From: Pseudomonas allokribbensis
GTDB lineage: Bacteria > Pseudomonadota > Gammaproteobacteria > Pseudomonadales > Pseudomonadaceae
Assembly (NCBI RefSeq): GCF_014863605.1
Contig: NZ_CP062252.1
Span: forward strand, 496,001 to 560,000
DNA: 64,000 nucleotides
Direction: 5' to 3'
The position numbers and the translations under genes were made by a program. How positions within the stretch are numbered: position 1 is the stretch's first letter; every line of letters starts with the position of its first letter. Shown in pieces: positions 45,206 through 54,823 of the stretch. The notes under the pieces are model-generated. The model saw only the letters and a program-made list of their open reading frames with translations, was not told where the DNA came from and made no database searches.

Positions 45206-47902
45206 TTACAGAGGGAGAGGGCCGCGCGGGTAGCGCTTGAGCGCCTGAATCAGCTCGCCGCCCGGAATCGGCCGGTCGAACAGGTAACCCTGGCCGACGT
45301 CGCAGCGGTGACGGCGCAGGAACGCCAGCTGCTCGGCGGTCTCGATGCCTTCGGCCACGACCTTGAGTTTCAGGTTGTGGGCCATGGCGATCACGGCGGA
45401 GGTGATTTCCATGTCGTCCTGGTTGTCCGGGATTTCGTGGATGAAGCTGCGATCGATCTTGATGATGTCGATCGGGAATTTTTTCAGGTAGCTGAGCGAC
45501 GAGTAACCGGTGCCGAAGTCGTCCATGGCCAGGGTCAGGCCCAGGCGCTTGAGCTGGTCGAGCTGCAAGTGGGTGTCTTCGGTGGCTTCCAGCAGCAGGC
45601 CTTCGGTCAGCTCCAGCTCCAGCAGATTGGCCGGCAGCGCTTCTTCCTTGAGGATGTTGGCGATGGAAGCCACCAGATCCGGGTCGGAAAACTGTTTGGG
45701 CGACAGGTTGATCGCCACTTGCAGGTTGCCCATGCCCGCAGCGGTCAGCGCTTTGCTCATGCGGCAGGCCTGGCGGGCGATCCACTTGCCGATCGGAATG
45801 ATCAGGCCGGTTTCCTCGGCCACGCTGATGAACTGGTCCGGGCGGATCATGCCGCGTTCCGGGTGGTTCCAGCGCAGCAGCGCTTCCATGCCCAGCAACC
45901 GGCCGCTGCGCAGGCACAGCTTCGGCTGGTAGAACACGTCCAGCTCGTTCTGGGTCAGGGCGCGGCGCAGGTTGTTCTCGACGAACAGCTTGTAGCTGGC
46001 CTCGGCGTTCAGCGCCTCGGTGAACACCTGCACCTGATGTTTGCCGTTGGCCTTGGCCTTGTGCAGGGCGAGGCCGGCGTTGCGCATCAGGGTCTGCGGG
46101 TCGCGGCCGTGCAGCGGCGCGCAGGCCAGGCCCACGGAACCGGTGACGCTGATCAACTGGTTGTCGACGAACATCGGTTTGTCGAGGGTCAGCAGCAACT
46201 GGCTGGCGATCTGTTGGCCGGCCTCAAGGTCGGTGTTGTCGAGCAACACCGCGAATTCGTTACTGGCGAACCGCGCCAGACTACCGCTCGGGCTCAGGCT
46301 GTTGCGCAGACGCCGGGCCAGGCTGATCAACAGTTTGTCGCCGGTCTGGTGGCCGAGGCTGTCGTTGATCCGCTTGAAGTTGTCGATGTCCACCAGCAGC
46401 AGGCTGATCGGGGTATCGCTGTCTCGGGCGAAGCGCTCATCCAGATTGCGGATAAATGCAGGCCGGTTGCCGAGGTTGGTCAGGTTGTCGGTGTAGGCCA
46501 GACGCTCGATGCGCTGCTGCGCCAGTTTGGTCTGGGTGATGTCTTCGTAGATGCCGATGTAGTGCGTCAGCTCACGGTTGTCGCCGTAGACCTTGGAAAT
46601 CGACAACTGGCCCCAGTAGGGTTCGAGGTTTTTGCGGCGGCTCTTGAATTCGCCCTGCCAGCTGTTGCTCTTGGCCAGCGCCGAGGGTGCGTCGAACAAC
46701 AGCTCGCTGAGGTTTTCCAGGGCCGGCAGCTCTGACAGGCGCTGGCCGTGGACTTCCTCGGTGGTGTACTGGGTGATGGCGGTGAAGCTCGGGTTGACGT
46801 ATTCGACCACGCCGTCGCAATTGACCAGCAAAAAGGCGTTGGCACTTTGCTCGACCGCACGCTGGAACAGATGCAGGGCGCTGGTGGCGGTACGGCGGTT
46901 GTGATTGTTGATGACCTGGGCGAACTGGTCGGCCAGTTCACCGGCAAAGGCGATTTCGTCGGACTGCCAGGCGCGGGTGACGCCGGTCTGCTCCAGGCAC
47001 AGCACGCCGACCACCTGGCCGTCGACACGGATGCTGGCGTCGAGCATGGCGTTGACGTCACGCGGACGCAGGGCTTCGGCCATTTCCCGGGTACGTGGGT
47101 CGCGCATCGCGTTGTGCGCGTCGATGGCGCGGCTGCCGTGCAGGGCGTCCATGTAATCGGGGAAGCCGCTGACGTCGATCACCTCCGGCAGAATGTATTC
47201 CTGGGTGGCGCGGTGGTAGGCGGAAATCGGTACCAGCTTCTGGCCTTCGAGGTTCCACAGGCTGGCGCAGTCGATTTCATAGATATCGCAGGCGCAGCGG
47301 GTAATCAGCTCGGCGGCTTCTTGCAGGGAGTTCTGGCTGCTGTAGCGCTGGCGGGCCAGCAACAGGATCAGGTCCTGCTGGGCGCGCACCCGCTCCAGAT
47401 GCTGCAGTTGTTCCTGCTGGGCACGCTGATTGAGTTCAAGGGCGATTTGCAGGCGCGAGTTCTGGGTTTCCAGGTCGACGGACGGCAGCGTCGGCGCTTC
47501 GTCGAACACATCATCGACCGCCAGCAGGTAACCGCGCAGCAGGTGACGGTTGTGCTGTTTGTAGGCTTCACCCAGTTCAAGAATGCTCAGCGCCCCGGCG
47601 GCGGTGTGCAGGGTATAGCGCACCAGATAATGCGGGCTGTCGCGCAGTTGTTGCTGGATCGCATCGTGCAACTGATAGCGCGCTTCGGGCTCCATCAGGC
47701 TGGCGTAGGGTGAACCGACCAAAGCGCAGAGTTCGACGGCAGGCTGGCCGAACTGGCGTTCACAGTTGGGATCGAGAAACAGCATCGCCCAGCTGGCTTC
47801 ATTCAGGCGCTCGAAACGCAGCATGCCGAGCCGCGAGGGCACAGGCAACTGCGTCACTACCTCGGCCACCATACGGCTGGCGGCATCGGGTTGGCTCTTC
47901 AT
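45206..47902 (-). CDS. dipA: Cyclic di-GMP phosphodiesterase DipA
   Basis: 898 residues from the ATG at 47902; this length matches P. aeruginosa DipA. An N-terminal PAS-like part is followed by GAF (about 190-345), PAS (about 360-470), GGDEF (about 480-640) and EAL (about 650-895). The GGDEF active site reads ASNEF, so no cyclase activity is expected. The EAL domain keeps MEALLRW, AINLSPKQF, ELTEGLLLE, AMDDFGTGYSSL and AEGIETAEQL, so it should hydrolyse c-di-GMP. DipA drives biofilm dispersal in P. aeruginosa, where it also sits beside msrA and aceF. Confidence 0.9.
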   Translation of the reverse strand: MKSQPDAASRMVAEVVTQLPVPSRLGMLRFERLNEASWAMLFLDPNCERQFGQPAVELCALVGSPYASLMEPEARYQLHDAIQQQLRDSPHYLVRYTLHTAAGALSILELGEAYKQHNRHLLRGYLLAVDDVFDEAPTLPSVDLETQNSRLQIALELNQRAQQEQLQHLERVRAQQDLILLLARQRYSSQNSLQEAAELITRCACDIYEIDCASLWNLEGQKLVPISAYHRATQEYILPEVIDVSGFPDYMDALHGSRAIDAHNAMRDPRTREMAEALRPRDVNAMLDASIRVDGQVVGVLCLEQTGVTRAWQSDEIAFAGELADQFAQVINNHNRRTATSALHLFQRAVEQSANAFLLVNCDGVVEYVNPSFTAITQYTTEEVHGQRLSELPALENLSELLFDAPSALAKSNSWQGEFKSRRKNLEPYWGQLSISKVYGDNRELTHYIGIYEDITQTKLAQQRIERLAYTDNLTNLGNRPAFIRNLDERFARDSDTPISLLLVDIDNFKRINDSLGHQTGDKLLISLARRLRNSLSPSGSLARFASNEFAVLLDNTDLEAGQQIASQLLLTLDKPMFVDNQLISVTGSVGLACAPLHGRDPQTLMRNAGLALHKAKANGKHQVQVFTEALNAEASYKLFVENNLRRALTQNELDVFYQPKLCLRSGRLLGMEALLRWNHPERGMIRPDQFISVAEETGLIIPIGKWIARQACRMSKALTAAGMGNLQVAINLSPKQFSDPDLVASIANILKEEALPANLLELELTEGLLLEATEDTHLQLDQLKRLGLTLAMDDFGTGYSSLSYLKKFPIDIIKIDRSFIHEIPDNQDDMEITSAVIAMAHNLKLKVVAEGIETAEQLAFLRRHRCDVGQGYLFDRPIPGGELIQALKRYPRGPLPL

Positions 47903-48140
47903 GAAGGGAACTCGCTTGGAAATTTGCTGAACGCGCCGGGCTCTCGCCCTCTTTACTGTTGCCTGCGGCAAGGTTGCATCATTGCGGCACCGACTGACAA
48001 GAGACATGAAGGCCAAGTGCTATAAGAATATGTCGGCTGCGCTGAACATTTCTCCAGCGGGCGCTGGAAAGTAATGCAGCGGCGCGCTGAGAGCGCCGTT
48101 CCAGAGCCTTCTGGCATCCGGAGCGGCGGCATTTTTCCAT

Positions 48141-49550
48141 TCAGCGCAGTGGAATGTCGATTGATTGCAAGTGTTTGCCATCCCGGTCGTGGTAGTTGAC
48201 CCGGATGTGTTCGACCTCGACCACCATGTGGGCAAAATTGTCCTGGCTGACGACTTGGCTGGTTAGCGTGTGCCGGTATTCTCCCGCGTCTGTGCGAGCC
48301 AGCGGCTGATCGAGAATGAACGTCGATGCCCTGGCATAGGGCAGCAGTTTGCTGTTGCTCAGCGGCGAGGACACGACGGTGTGTACTTCAAAGTCCTGGT
48401 CTTCGCTGTGGGTCAGGCGACTGGTCAGCGAACCATGCACATCGCCGGAAATGAGCACGACGTTTTTGAGCCGATGCCGGCGGATGGTTTCCAGCAGGCG
48501 CAGTCGCTGTTCGGGGAAGCCCGCCCAGGCATCATCGCTGTTCATTTTGCGGTCGGGGTAGAACATGACGCTGGTGACCACGAACTTGACCCGCGCCGGG
48601 CTCTCGACCAACCACTTGCACAAGGCCTGTTCCTGTTCTTCATCGAGGATGCGGCGGTTCTCGCTCGACAAGTTGCGGCGAGTTCGACTGTCCGTCACAA
48701 ACCATTCGATATCGCCGTCGCTGAATTGATACCAGTAGTGCTTCAGTGTCGTGCGATCAATTGTGCCGTTAGTTGTTGTCGCGCAGATCGGGCTATGACT
48801 TGCTTGATAAATATCGTAAGCCGCTATTGCATTGCGATACAGGGTTTTATCGGACTTGCTGGCATTCATTGGCCAGTTGTCTTCTATTTCGTGATCATCA
48901 AGGATCATGTAAGTCGAAGTGCCGGACATCAGTCGTCGGATATTGGGCAGGGAAAACGCTACACGATACTTTTCAATGAACTCGTCGTAGTCGCGATCCG
49001 GTGCGAACAGGTTCAGATCGTCCGCGTAGATCTGATCGCCACACATCATGATTGCACTGATCGCCGGTTGTGCCCCCTCGATCAACTGGCTGATGGACGC
49101 GAAGATCCGGTCGCCCAGATGCGGGAGCGACGGGATGCCGGCGGTCAGGCGCAGATAGCGGCAGGAACCGAGGATGTAGGCGCGAGGCTGCAAAGGCCGA
49201 TGGCTGCGGGTGCGCAGGCGATACGTCTCCCGTGGCCATTGCAGCGGCAACTCCGCCACGCTGTGGATGGTGTGGACGGGACTCATCGGGCTGAACCAGC
49301 CGGTCTGGTATTCGTAGTCGGTGTCGGCTTGCAAGTGATCGAGTACCAGCACTTCAGTCATGTCGCGGGTTGAATCCAGTTTGACAAACTGGCCCGATTG
49401 CCATTGTTTCGAATCCAATATCCGATAGCGAATGCCGGCAAATACGGCCGTGTTATGTTGCAGTCCGCCGCGAATGAAGATCCGCGCCTGATTAGTTGTT
49501 GTGTGGCCAACGATCGGGCCGACAGTAGGTTTCAGCATGTTCGAATCCAT
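48141..49550 (-). CDS. PhoD-like metallophosphatase (cytoplasmic form)
   Basis: 469 residues of the PhoD-like phosphatase family: an N-terminal fibronectin-like part (GPIVGHTTTNQARIFIRGG), then metal ligands in ILGSCRYLR, MMCGDQIYADDLN, YMILDDHEIEDNW and VLISGDVHGSLTSRL. There is no Tat signal peptide, so it probably stays in the cytoplasm, unlike secreted PhoD. The base composition is more AT-rich than its neighbours (notably 48760-48960). It lies between dipA and aceF, which are adjacent in P. aeruginosa as I recall. Substrate unknown. A start at the ATG 12 bases downstream is also possible. Confidence 0.85.
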   Translation of the reverse strand: MDSNMLKPTVGPIVGHTTTNQARIFIRGGLQHNTAVFAGIRYRILDSKQWQSGQFVKLDSTRDMTEVLVLDHLQADTDYEYQTGWFSPMSPVHTIHSVAELPLQWPRETYRLRTRSHRPLQPRAYILGSCRYLRLTAGIPSLPHLGDRIFASISQLIEGAQPAISAIMMCGDQIYADDLNLFAPDRDYDEFIEKYRVAFSLPNIRRLMSGTSTYMILDDHEIEDNWPMNASKSDKTLYRNAIAAYDIYQASHSPICATTTNGTIDRTTLKHYWYQFSDGDIEWFVTDSRTRRNLSSENRRILDEEQEQALCKWLVESPARVKFVVTSVMFYPDRKMNSDDAWAGFPEQRLRLLETIRRHRLKNVVLISGDVHGSLTSRLTHSEDQDFEVHTVVSSPLSNSKLLPYARASTFILDQPLARTDAGEYRHTLTSQVVSQDNFAHMVVEVEHIRVNYHDRDGKHLQSIDIPLR

Positions 49551-49716
49551 TCGAATAAGTATTGGTAATGAATAAAGTTATCCAGCTTTATAGGCGTAAC
49601 TTTAATGCGCAAAGGTTAGTTGTCTGTTGCTGAAAAATATCGACAGGAAGTGGACTCGAGTCGTGGCTTATATCAGCGCAAGTTGTGGGAAAAGTGCGGG
49701 CGGCAGTTATTTCAGG

Positions 49717-49812
49717 CAAAAAAAAGCCCCGCCAAACTGACGGGGTTGAGGTACGAGCGTGTGGCGCTCGAAAACGTGGAACCCGGTTGGCCCTCCGTTG
49801 CCGGAGGGCCAA
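49717..49812 (-). terminator. Terminator and two hairpins after aceF
   Basis: Reading in the aceF direction there are three stems. TTGGCCCTCCG/CGGAGGGCCAA (49787-49797 with 49802-49812) comes right after the stop, then GAGCG/CGCTC (49756-49770), then GCCCCG/CGGGGT (49726-49731 with 49741-49746), followed by a run of about eight U in the transcript (A-run 49718-49725). The last is a standard intrinsic terminator; the first may protect the mRNA 3' end. The rest of the gap to phoD (49551-49716) is AT-rich with nothing recognised. Confidence 0.85.
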
Positions 49813-49817
49813 GCGGT

Positions 49818-51782
49818 TTACAGCAGGATGGTGCGGATGTCCGCCAGCAGGCTGCTCAGACGCTGGGTGAAGCGTGCAGCAGCGGCGCCATTGATCACAC
49901 GGTGATCGTAGGACAGCGACAGTGGCAGCATCAGTTTCGGCTGGAAGGCTTTGCCGTCCCAGACTGGCTGGATGGTTGCCTTGGAAACACCGAGGATCGC
50001 CACTTCCGGCGCGTTGACGATCGGCGTGAAGCCGGTGCCGCCAATGTGGCCGAGGCTGGAAATGGTGAAGCAGGCGCCCTGCATGTCGTCAGCGGTGAGC
50101 TTCTTGTCGCGGGCCTTGGCGGCCAGCGCAGCGGCTTCGGCTGCCAGTTGCAGCAGGCTCTTCTGGTCGACGTTCTTGATGACCGGTACCAGCAGGCCAT
50201 CCGGGGTGTCGACGGCGAAGCCGATGTTCACGTACTTCTTGCGGATGATCGCCTTGCCGCTTGGAGCCAGCGAACTGTTGAAGTCCGGCAGTTCCTTGAG
50301 CATGTGCGCGCAGGACTTGAGCAGCAGCGGCAGGATGGTCAGCTTGACGCCAGCCTTCTCTGCAACGGCTTTCTGAGCGATACGGAACGCTTCCAGCTCG
50401 GTGATATCAGCCGAATCGAACTGAGTCACGTGCGGGATGTTCAGCCAGCTGCGGTGCAGGCTCGACGCGCCGATCTGCATCAGACGAGTCATCGGCACTT
50501 CTTCGATTTCGCCGAAACGGCTGAAGTCGACGACCGGAATCGGCGGGATGCCCGCGCCACCGGTTGCGCCAGCAGCAGCGGCCGGAGCTTCCTTGGCCTT
50601 CTGCATCATGGCTTTGACGTAAGTCTGCACGTCTTCTTTCAGGATGCGACCGTGCGGACCGCTGGCGCCGACAGCGCTCAGCTCGACACCGAATTCGCGA
50701 GCCAGTTGACGCACGGCAGGGCCGGCGTGAACTTTCGCACCAGGCTTGGCTGGAGCAGCAACTGGAGCGGCAGCAGGTGCAGGTGCAGCGGCAGCCGGAG
50801 CAGCAGCGGCCGGCGCCGGAGCACTCGGAGCGGCAGCGGCAGGTGCCGAGGCAGCAGCCGGAGCGGCGCCTTTGACTTTCAGCTTGAGGATCAGATCGCC
50901 AGTGCCGACTTCGTCGTCCAGCTTGATGGAAATGCTTTCCACCACGCCAGCGGCAGGCGACGGGATTTCCATGCTCGCCTTGTCGGATTCCAGAGTGATC
51001 AGCGACTGGTCGGCTTCAACGCTGTCGCCAGCCTTGACCAACACTTCGATGATCTTGGCTTTGCCGGCCGAACCGATGTCCGGAACGTGGATGTCCTGAA
51101 CGCTGTCGGCAACCGGTGCGGCAGGTGCAGCGGCCGGAGCCGGCGCAGCGGCAGCGGCTGGAGCAGCAGCCTGGGCCGGAGCGGCCGCAGCAGGGGCCGC
51201 AGCACCCGCCACTTCCAGATCCAGGATCAGGTCGCCAGTGCCGACTTCGTCGTTCAACTTGACGCTGATGGCCTTGACCACGCCAGCGGCAGGCGACGGG
51301 ATTTCCATGCTCGCCTTGTCGGATTCCAGGGTGATCAGCGACTGATCAGCCTCGACCTTGTCGCCGACCTTGACCTGGATCTCGATGATCTGGGCCTTGC
51401 CCGACGAACCGATGTCCGGCACGTGCACTTGCTGAACCGAAGCGGCAGCAGGCGCAGCGGCTGGCGCGGCAGCAGCAGGAGCGGCAGCCGGTTTGGCTTC
51501 AGCCTTGGCAGCAGGAGCAGCGGCAGGCGCCGGGGCCGCTTGCGCGGCGCCCTCGACTTCCAGTTCCAGCAGTTCGTCGCCTTCTTTCAGGCGATCGCCC
51601 AGCTTCACTTTCAGGCTCTTGATGACCCCGGCCTTCGGGGCCGGCACTTCCATGCTGGCCTTGTCCGATTCCAGAGTCAGGATGCTCTGGTCGGCTTCGA
51701 TACGGTCGCCGACCTTCACAAACAGTTCGATTACTTCACCTTCACCGCTGCCGATGTCAGGTACGCGAATGAGTTCGCTCAC
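49818..51782 (-). CDS. aceF: Pyruvate dehydrogenase E2, dihydrolipoyl acetyltransferase
   Basis: 654 residues with three lipoyl domains: about 1-75, 120-195 and 230-310. Each has the lipoyl-lysine in ESDKASMEV or ESDKASMEI, and they are joined by Ala/Pro-rich linkers. The E1/E3-binding domain follows near 350-390 (AGPAVRQLAREFGVELSAVG), then the catalytic domain with YDHRVINGAAAARF near the end. E2 forms the core of the complex and passes the acetyl group to CoA. The second and third lipoyl domains are almost identical. It lies 11 bp after aceE in one operon. Confidence 0.96.
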   Translation of the reverse strand: MSELIRVPDIGSGEGEVIELFVKVGDRIEADQSILTLESDKASMEVPAPKAGVIKSLKVKLGDRLKEGDELLELEVEGAAQAAPAPAAAPAAKAEAKPAAAPAAAAPAAAPAAASVQQVHVPDIGSSGKAQIIEIQVKVGDKVEADQSLITLESDKASMEIPSPAAGVVKAISVKLNDEVGTGDLILDLEVAGAAAPAAAAPAQAAAPAAAAAPAPAAAPAAPVADSVQDIHVPDIGSAGKAKIIEVLVKAGDSVEADQSLITLESDKASMEIPSPAAGVVESISIKLDDEVGTGDLILKLKVKGAAPAAASAPAAAAPSAPAPAAAAPAAAAPAPAAAPVAAPAKPGAKVHAGPAVRQLAREFGVELSAVGASGPHGRILKEDVQTYVKAMMQKAKEAPAAAAGATGGAGIPPIPVVDFSRFGEIEEVPMTRLMQIGASSLHRSWLNIPHVTQFDSADITELEAFRIAQKAVAEKAGVKLTILPLLLKSCAHMLKELPDFNSSLAPSGKAIIRKKYVNIGFAVDTPDGLLVPVIKNVDQKSLLQLAAEAAALAAKARDKKLTADDMQGACFTISSLGHIGGTGFTPIVNAPEVAILGVSKATIQPVWDGKAFQPKLMLPLSLSYDHRVINGAAAARFTQRLSSLLADIRTILL

Positions 51783-51793
51783 AGAGTTTCTCC

Positions 51794-54439
51794 TCAGCAG
51801 TCCAGTGGGTTGCGTTTTTCCGGGTCGATACCGAACTTGGTGATGGCCTCGGCCACGACTTTAGGTTCGATATCACCACGGTCAGCCAGTGCTTCCAGGG
51901 CTGCCAACACCACGAAATGACGGTCGACTTCGAAGAAATGACGCAGTTTCTTGCGGCTGTCGCTGCGGCCGAAACCGTCGGTGCCCAGGACTTTGAATTC
52001 CTTGGACGGTACCCACTGACGGATCTGCTCGGCGAACAGTTTCATGTAGTCGGTAGAGGCGATGACCGGACCCTTACGGCCGCTCAGGCACTCTTCGACG
52101 TAGCTGCGCTTAGGCTTCTGGCCTGGTTTCAGACGGTTGCTGCGCTCTACGGCCAGGCCGTCGCGACGCAGTTCGTTGAAGCTGGTGACGCTCCACACGT
52201 CGGCACCGACGTTGAACTCTTCACGCAGGATCTTCGCCGCTTCACGGACTTCACGCAGGATGGTGCCGGAGCCCATCAGCTGTACGTGGTGCGCCGCTTC
52301 GCGGGTGTCTTCTTCCAGCAGGTACATGCCTTTCTTGATGCCTTCTTCGGCACCGGCCGGCATGGCTGGCTGCTGGTAGGACTCGTTCATCACGGTGATG
52401 TAATAGAAGATGTCCTGTTGCTCTTCGGTCATCTTCTTCATGCCGTCCTGAATGATCACCGCCAGCTCGTAGCCGTAGGTCGGATCGTAGGTGCGGCAGT
52501 TCGGGATGGTGGCAGCCAGCAGGTGGCTGTGACCGTCTTCGTGCTGCAGGCCTTCACCGTTCAGGGTGGTACGGCCGGCGGTGCCGCCGATCAGGAAGCC
52601 ACGGGTACGGCTGTCGCCGGCAGCCCAGGCCAGATCGCCGATACGCTGGAAGCCGAACATCGAGTAGAAGATGTAGAACGGCAGCATTGGCTGGTTGTGG
52701 CTGGAGTACGAAGTGCCGGCCGCGATGAAGGAGCTCATGGCGCCCGCTTCGTTGATGCCTTCTTCAAGGATCTGACCTTTCTGGTCTTCCTTGTAGAACA
52801 TCACCTGGTCTTTATCGACTGGCTCGTAGAGCTGGCCGACGGACGAGTAGATGCCCAGCTGACGGAACATGCCTTCCATACCGAAGGTACGGGCTTCGTC
52901 CGGGATGATCGGAACGATGCGCGGGCCGATTTCCTTGTCCTTGACCAGTTGCGCGAGGATCCGCACGAACGCCATGGTGGTGGAAATTTCACGGTCGCCG
53001 GAACCGTCGAGGATTGCCTTGAGGGTATCCAGATCCGGGGTCGGTACGCTGAAGCTCTGTGCGCGACGCTGAGGGACGAAACCGCCCAGTGCAGTGCGAC
53101 GCTCGGCCAGGTAACGGGCTTCGGCGCTGTTTGGCTCCGGCTTGAAGAACGGCAGGTTTTCCAGCTCTTCGTCTTTCACCGGGATGTCGAAGCGGTCGCG
53201 GAACAGCTTCAGGCTGTCGACGTCGACTTTCTTGGTGTTGTGCGCGGTGTTCTTCGCTTCGCCCGCACCGGTACCGTAACCCTTGATGGTCTTGGCCAGG
53301 ATGACGGTCGGTTGTTCTTTGTGGTTGACCGCTTCGTGGTACGCCGCGTAGACCTTGTACGGGTCGTGGCCGCCACGGTTGAGTTTCCAGATCTCGTCGT
53401 CGGACAGGTCTGCAACCATCGCCTTGAGTTCAGGCGTGTTGAAGAAGTGTTCGCGAACGAACGCGCCGTCTTTGGCCTTGTAGTTCTGGTACTCGCCGTC
53501 GATGACTTCGTCCATGCGACGTTGCAGGATGCCGTCGACGTCCTTGGCCAGCAGTGGGTCCCAGAAACGGCCCCAGATGACTTTGGTCACGTTCCACTGA
53601 GCACCGCGGAACACACCTTCGAGTTCCTGGATGATCTTGCCGTTGCCGCGAACCGGGCCGTCGAGGCGCTGCAGGTTGCAGTTGATGACGAAGATCAGGT
53701 TGTCCAGCTTCTCGCGGCCGGCCAGGGAGATTGCACCCAGCGATTCCGGCTCGTCGCACTCGCCGTCGCCCAGGAAGCACCAGACTTTCTGTTTGCCTGG
53801 CTGGATGAAACCGCGGTGTTCCAGGTACTTCATGAAGCGAGCCTGGTAGATCGCCTGGATCGGGCCCAGACCCATCGATACAGTCGGGAACTGCCAGAAG
53901 TCAGGCATCAGCCAAGGGTGCGGATAGGACGACAGGCCCTGACCGTCGACTTCCTGGCGGAAGTTGTTCATCTGGTCTTCGGTGATGCGGCCTTCCATGA
54001 ACGCACGGGCGTAGACGCCTGGCGAGGTGTGGCCCTGGAAGTAGATCAGGTCGCCGCCGTGTTCGTCGGTCGGGGCCTGGAAGAAGTAGTTGAAGCCGAT
54101 GTCGTACAGGGTCGCGCTGGAGGCGAAGCTGGAGATGTGACCGCCCAGGTCAGAATCTTTCAGGTTCGTACGCATTACCATGGCCATCGCGTTCCAGCGT
54201 ACCAGCGAGCGAATGCGGCGTTCCATGAACAGGTCGCCAGGCATGCGTGCTTCGTGGGTAACGGGAATCGTGTTGCGGTAAGGCGTGGTGATGGCGTAAG
54301 GCAGTTGCGAGCCGCTGCGGGTCGCGAGTTCGCCCATACGGGTCATCAGATAGTGAGCACGGTCTTCGCCTTCTTTGTCGAGAACCGATTCCAGGGCGTC
54401 CAGCCATTCCTGGGTTTCGACGGGATCGAGGTCTTGCAT
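51794..54439 (-). CDS. aceE: Pyruvate dehydrogenase E1 (homodimeric type)
   Basis: 881 residues, the size of gammaproteobacterial AceE. The thiamine diphosphate motif is FLGDGECDEPESLGAI through VINCNLQRLDGP, and the N-terminus carries DPVETQEWLDALESVL, the E2-binding segment. It decarboxylates pyruvate and acetylates the lipoyl groups of AceF. GGAG eight bases before the ATG is the ribosome site. It is divergent from glnE; the 384-bp gap has two GntR-type palindromes that could control this operon. Confidence 0.97.
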   Translation of the reverse strand: MQDLDPVETQEWLDALESVLDKEGEDRAHYLMTRMGELATRSGSQLPYAITTPYRNTIPVTHEARMPGDLFMERRIRSLVRWNAMAMVMRTNLKDSDLGGHISSFASSATLYDIGFNYFFQAPTDEHGGDLIYFQGHTSPGVYARAFMEGRITEDQMNNFRQEVDGQGLSSYPHPWLMPDFWQFPTVSMGLGPIQAIYQARFMKYLEHRGFIQPGKQKVWCFLGDGECDEPESLGAISLAGREKLDNLIFVINCNLQRLDGPVRGNGKIIQELEGVFRGAQWNVTKVIWGRFWDPLLAKDVDGILQRRMDEVIDGEYQNYKAKDGAFVREHFFNTPELKAMVADLSDDEIWKLNRGGHDPYKVYAAYHEAVNHKEQPTVILAKTIKGYGTGAGEAKNTAHNTKKVDVDSLKLFRDRFDIPVKDEELENLPFFKPEPNSAEARYLAERRTALGGFVPQRRAQSFSVPTPDLDTLKAILDGSGDREISTTMAFVRILAQLVKDKEIGPRIVPIIPDEARTFGMEGMFRQLGIYSSVGQLYEPVDKDQVMFYKEDQKGQILEEGINEAGAMSSFIAAGTSYSSHNQPMLPFYIFYSMFGFQRIGDLAWAAGDSRTRGFLIGGTAGRTTLNGEGLQHEDGHSHLLAATIPNCRTYDPTYGYELAVIIQDGMKKMTEEQQDIFYYITVMNESYQQPAMPAGAEEGIKKGMYLLEEDTREAAHHVQLMGSGTILREVREAAKILREEFNVGADVWSVTSFNELRRDGLAVERSNRLKPGQKPKRSYVEECLSGRKGPVIASTDYMKLFAEQIRQWVPSKEFKVLGTDGFGRSDSRKKLRHFFEVDRHFVVLAALEALADRGDIEPKVVAEAITKFGIDPEKRNPLDC

Positions 54440-54550
54440 GGCTTGCTCCAGGGCGGAAAGGCTTCCAGAATCGGTTGCCTGAGTTTGCGACTGGCCTTGT
54501 GGGCAGACGATTTAAAATTCTTGGATTGCCGACAGGTTGTTCCGGCGGCG

Positions 54551-54616
54551 TGTAGTTTTACTACAAATCATCCGGCATTTCAGCCTTTCGAATGTATAGA
54601 CGAGTAGTAAAACTAC
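54551..54616. promoter_or_regulatory. Two GntR/FadR-type palindromes in the aceE-glnE gap
   Basis: GTAGTTTTACTAC (54552-54564, within TGTAGTTTTACTACA) and GTAGTAAAACTAC (54604-54616) are reverse complements of each other; both are 5-bp inverted repeats around three bases. Their starts are 52 bases apart, five helical turns. The pattern T-n-GT-nnn-AC-n-A of the FadR branch of GntR regulators, to which PdhR belongs, fits the first exactly. The rest of the 384-bp gap (54440-54823) shows no gene. Confidence 0.6.
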
Positions 54617-54823
54617 AGATGAAAGGCTTGTGGCCTCCGACTGCGTTGTGAGAATAATCGTTAAGGTTGCTCTTTAGCCATCCGAAAAAGGTGAAAGTTT
54701 GATGCTGGCTGCCAAAGAAAAAGAAATTTCAGCTATTTCTCACTTTTGTTCGACAGTCCTTCGCGTAGCGGTTTTTCAATCATCACTACAAGCGGCCATT
54801 TACACGCCGATCAAGGATAGACC

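Noticed and set aside
51917..54607. An 896-codon open frame antisense to aceE
   Set aside because: Shadow of a highly expressed, codon-biased gene; no ribosome site or recognisable fold.
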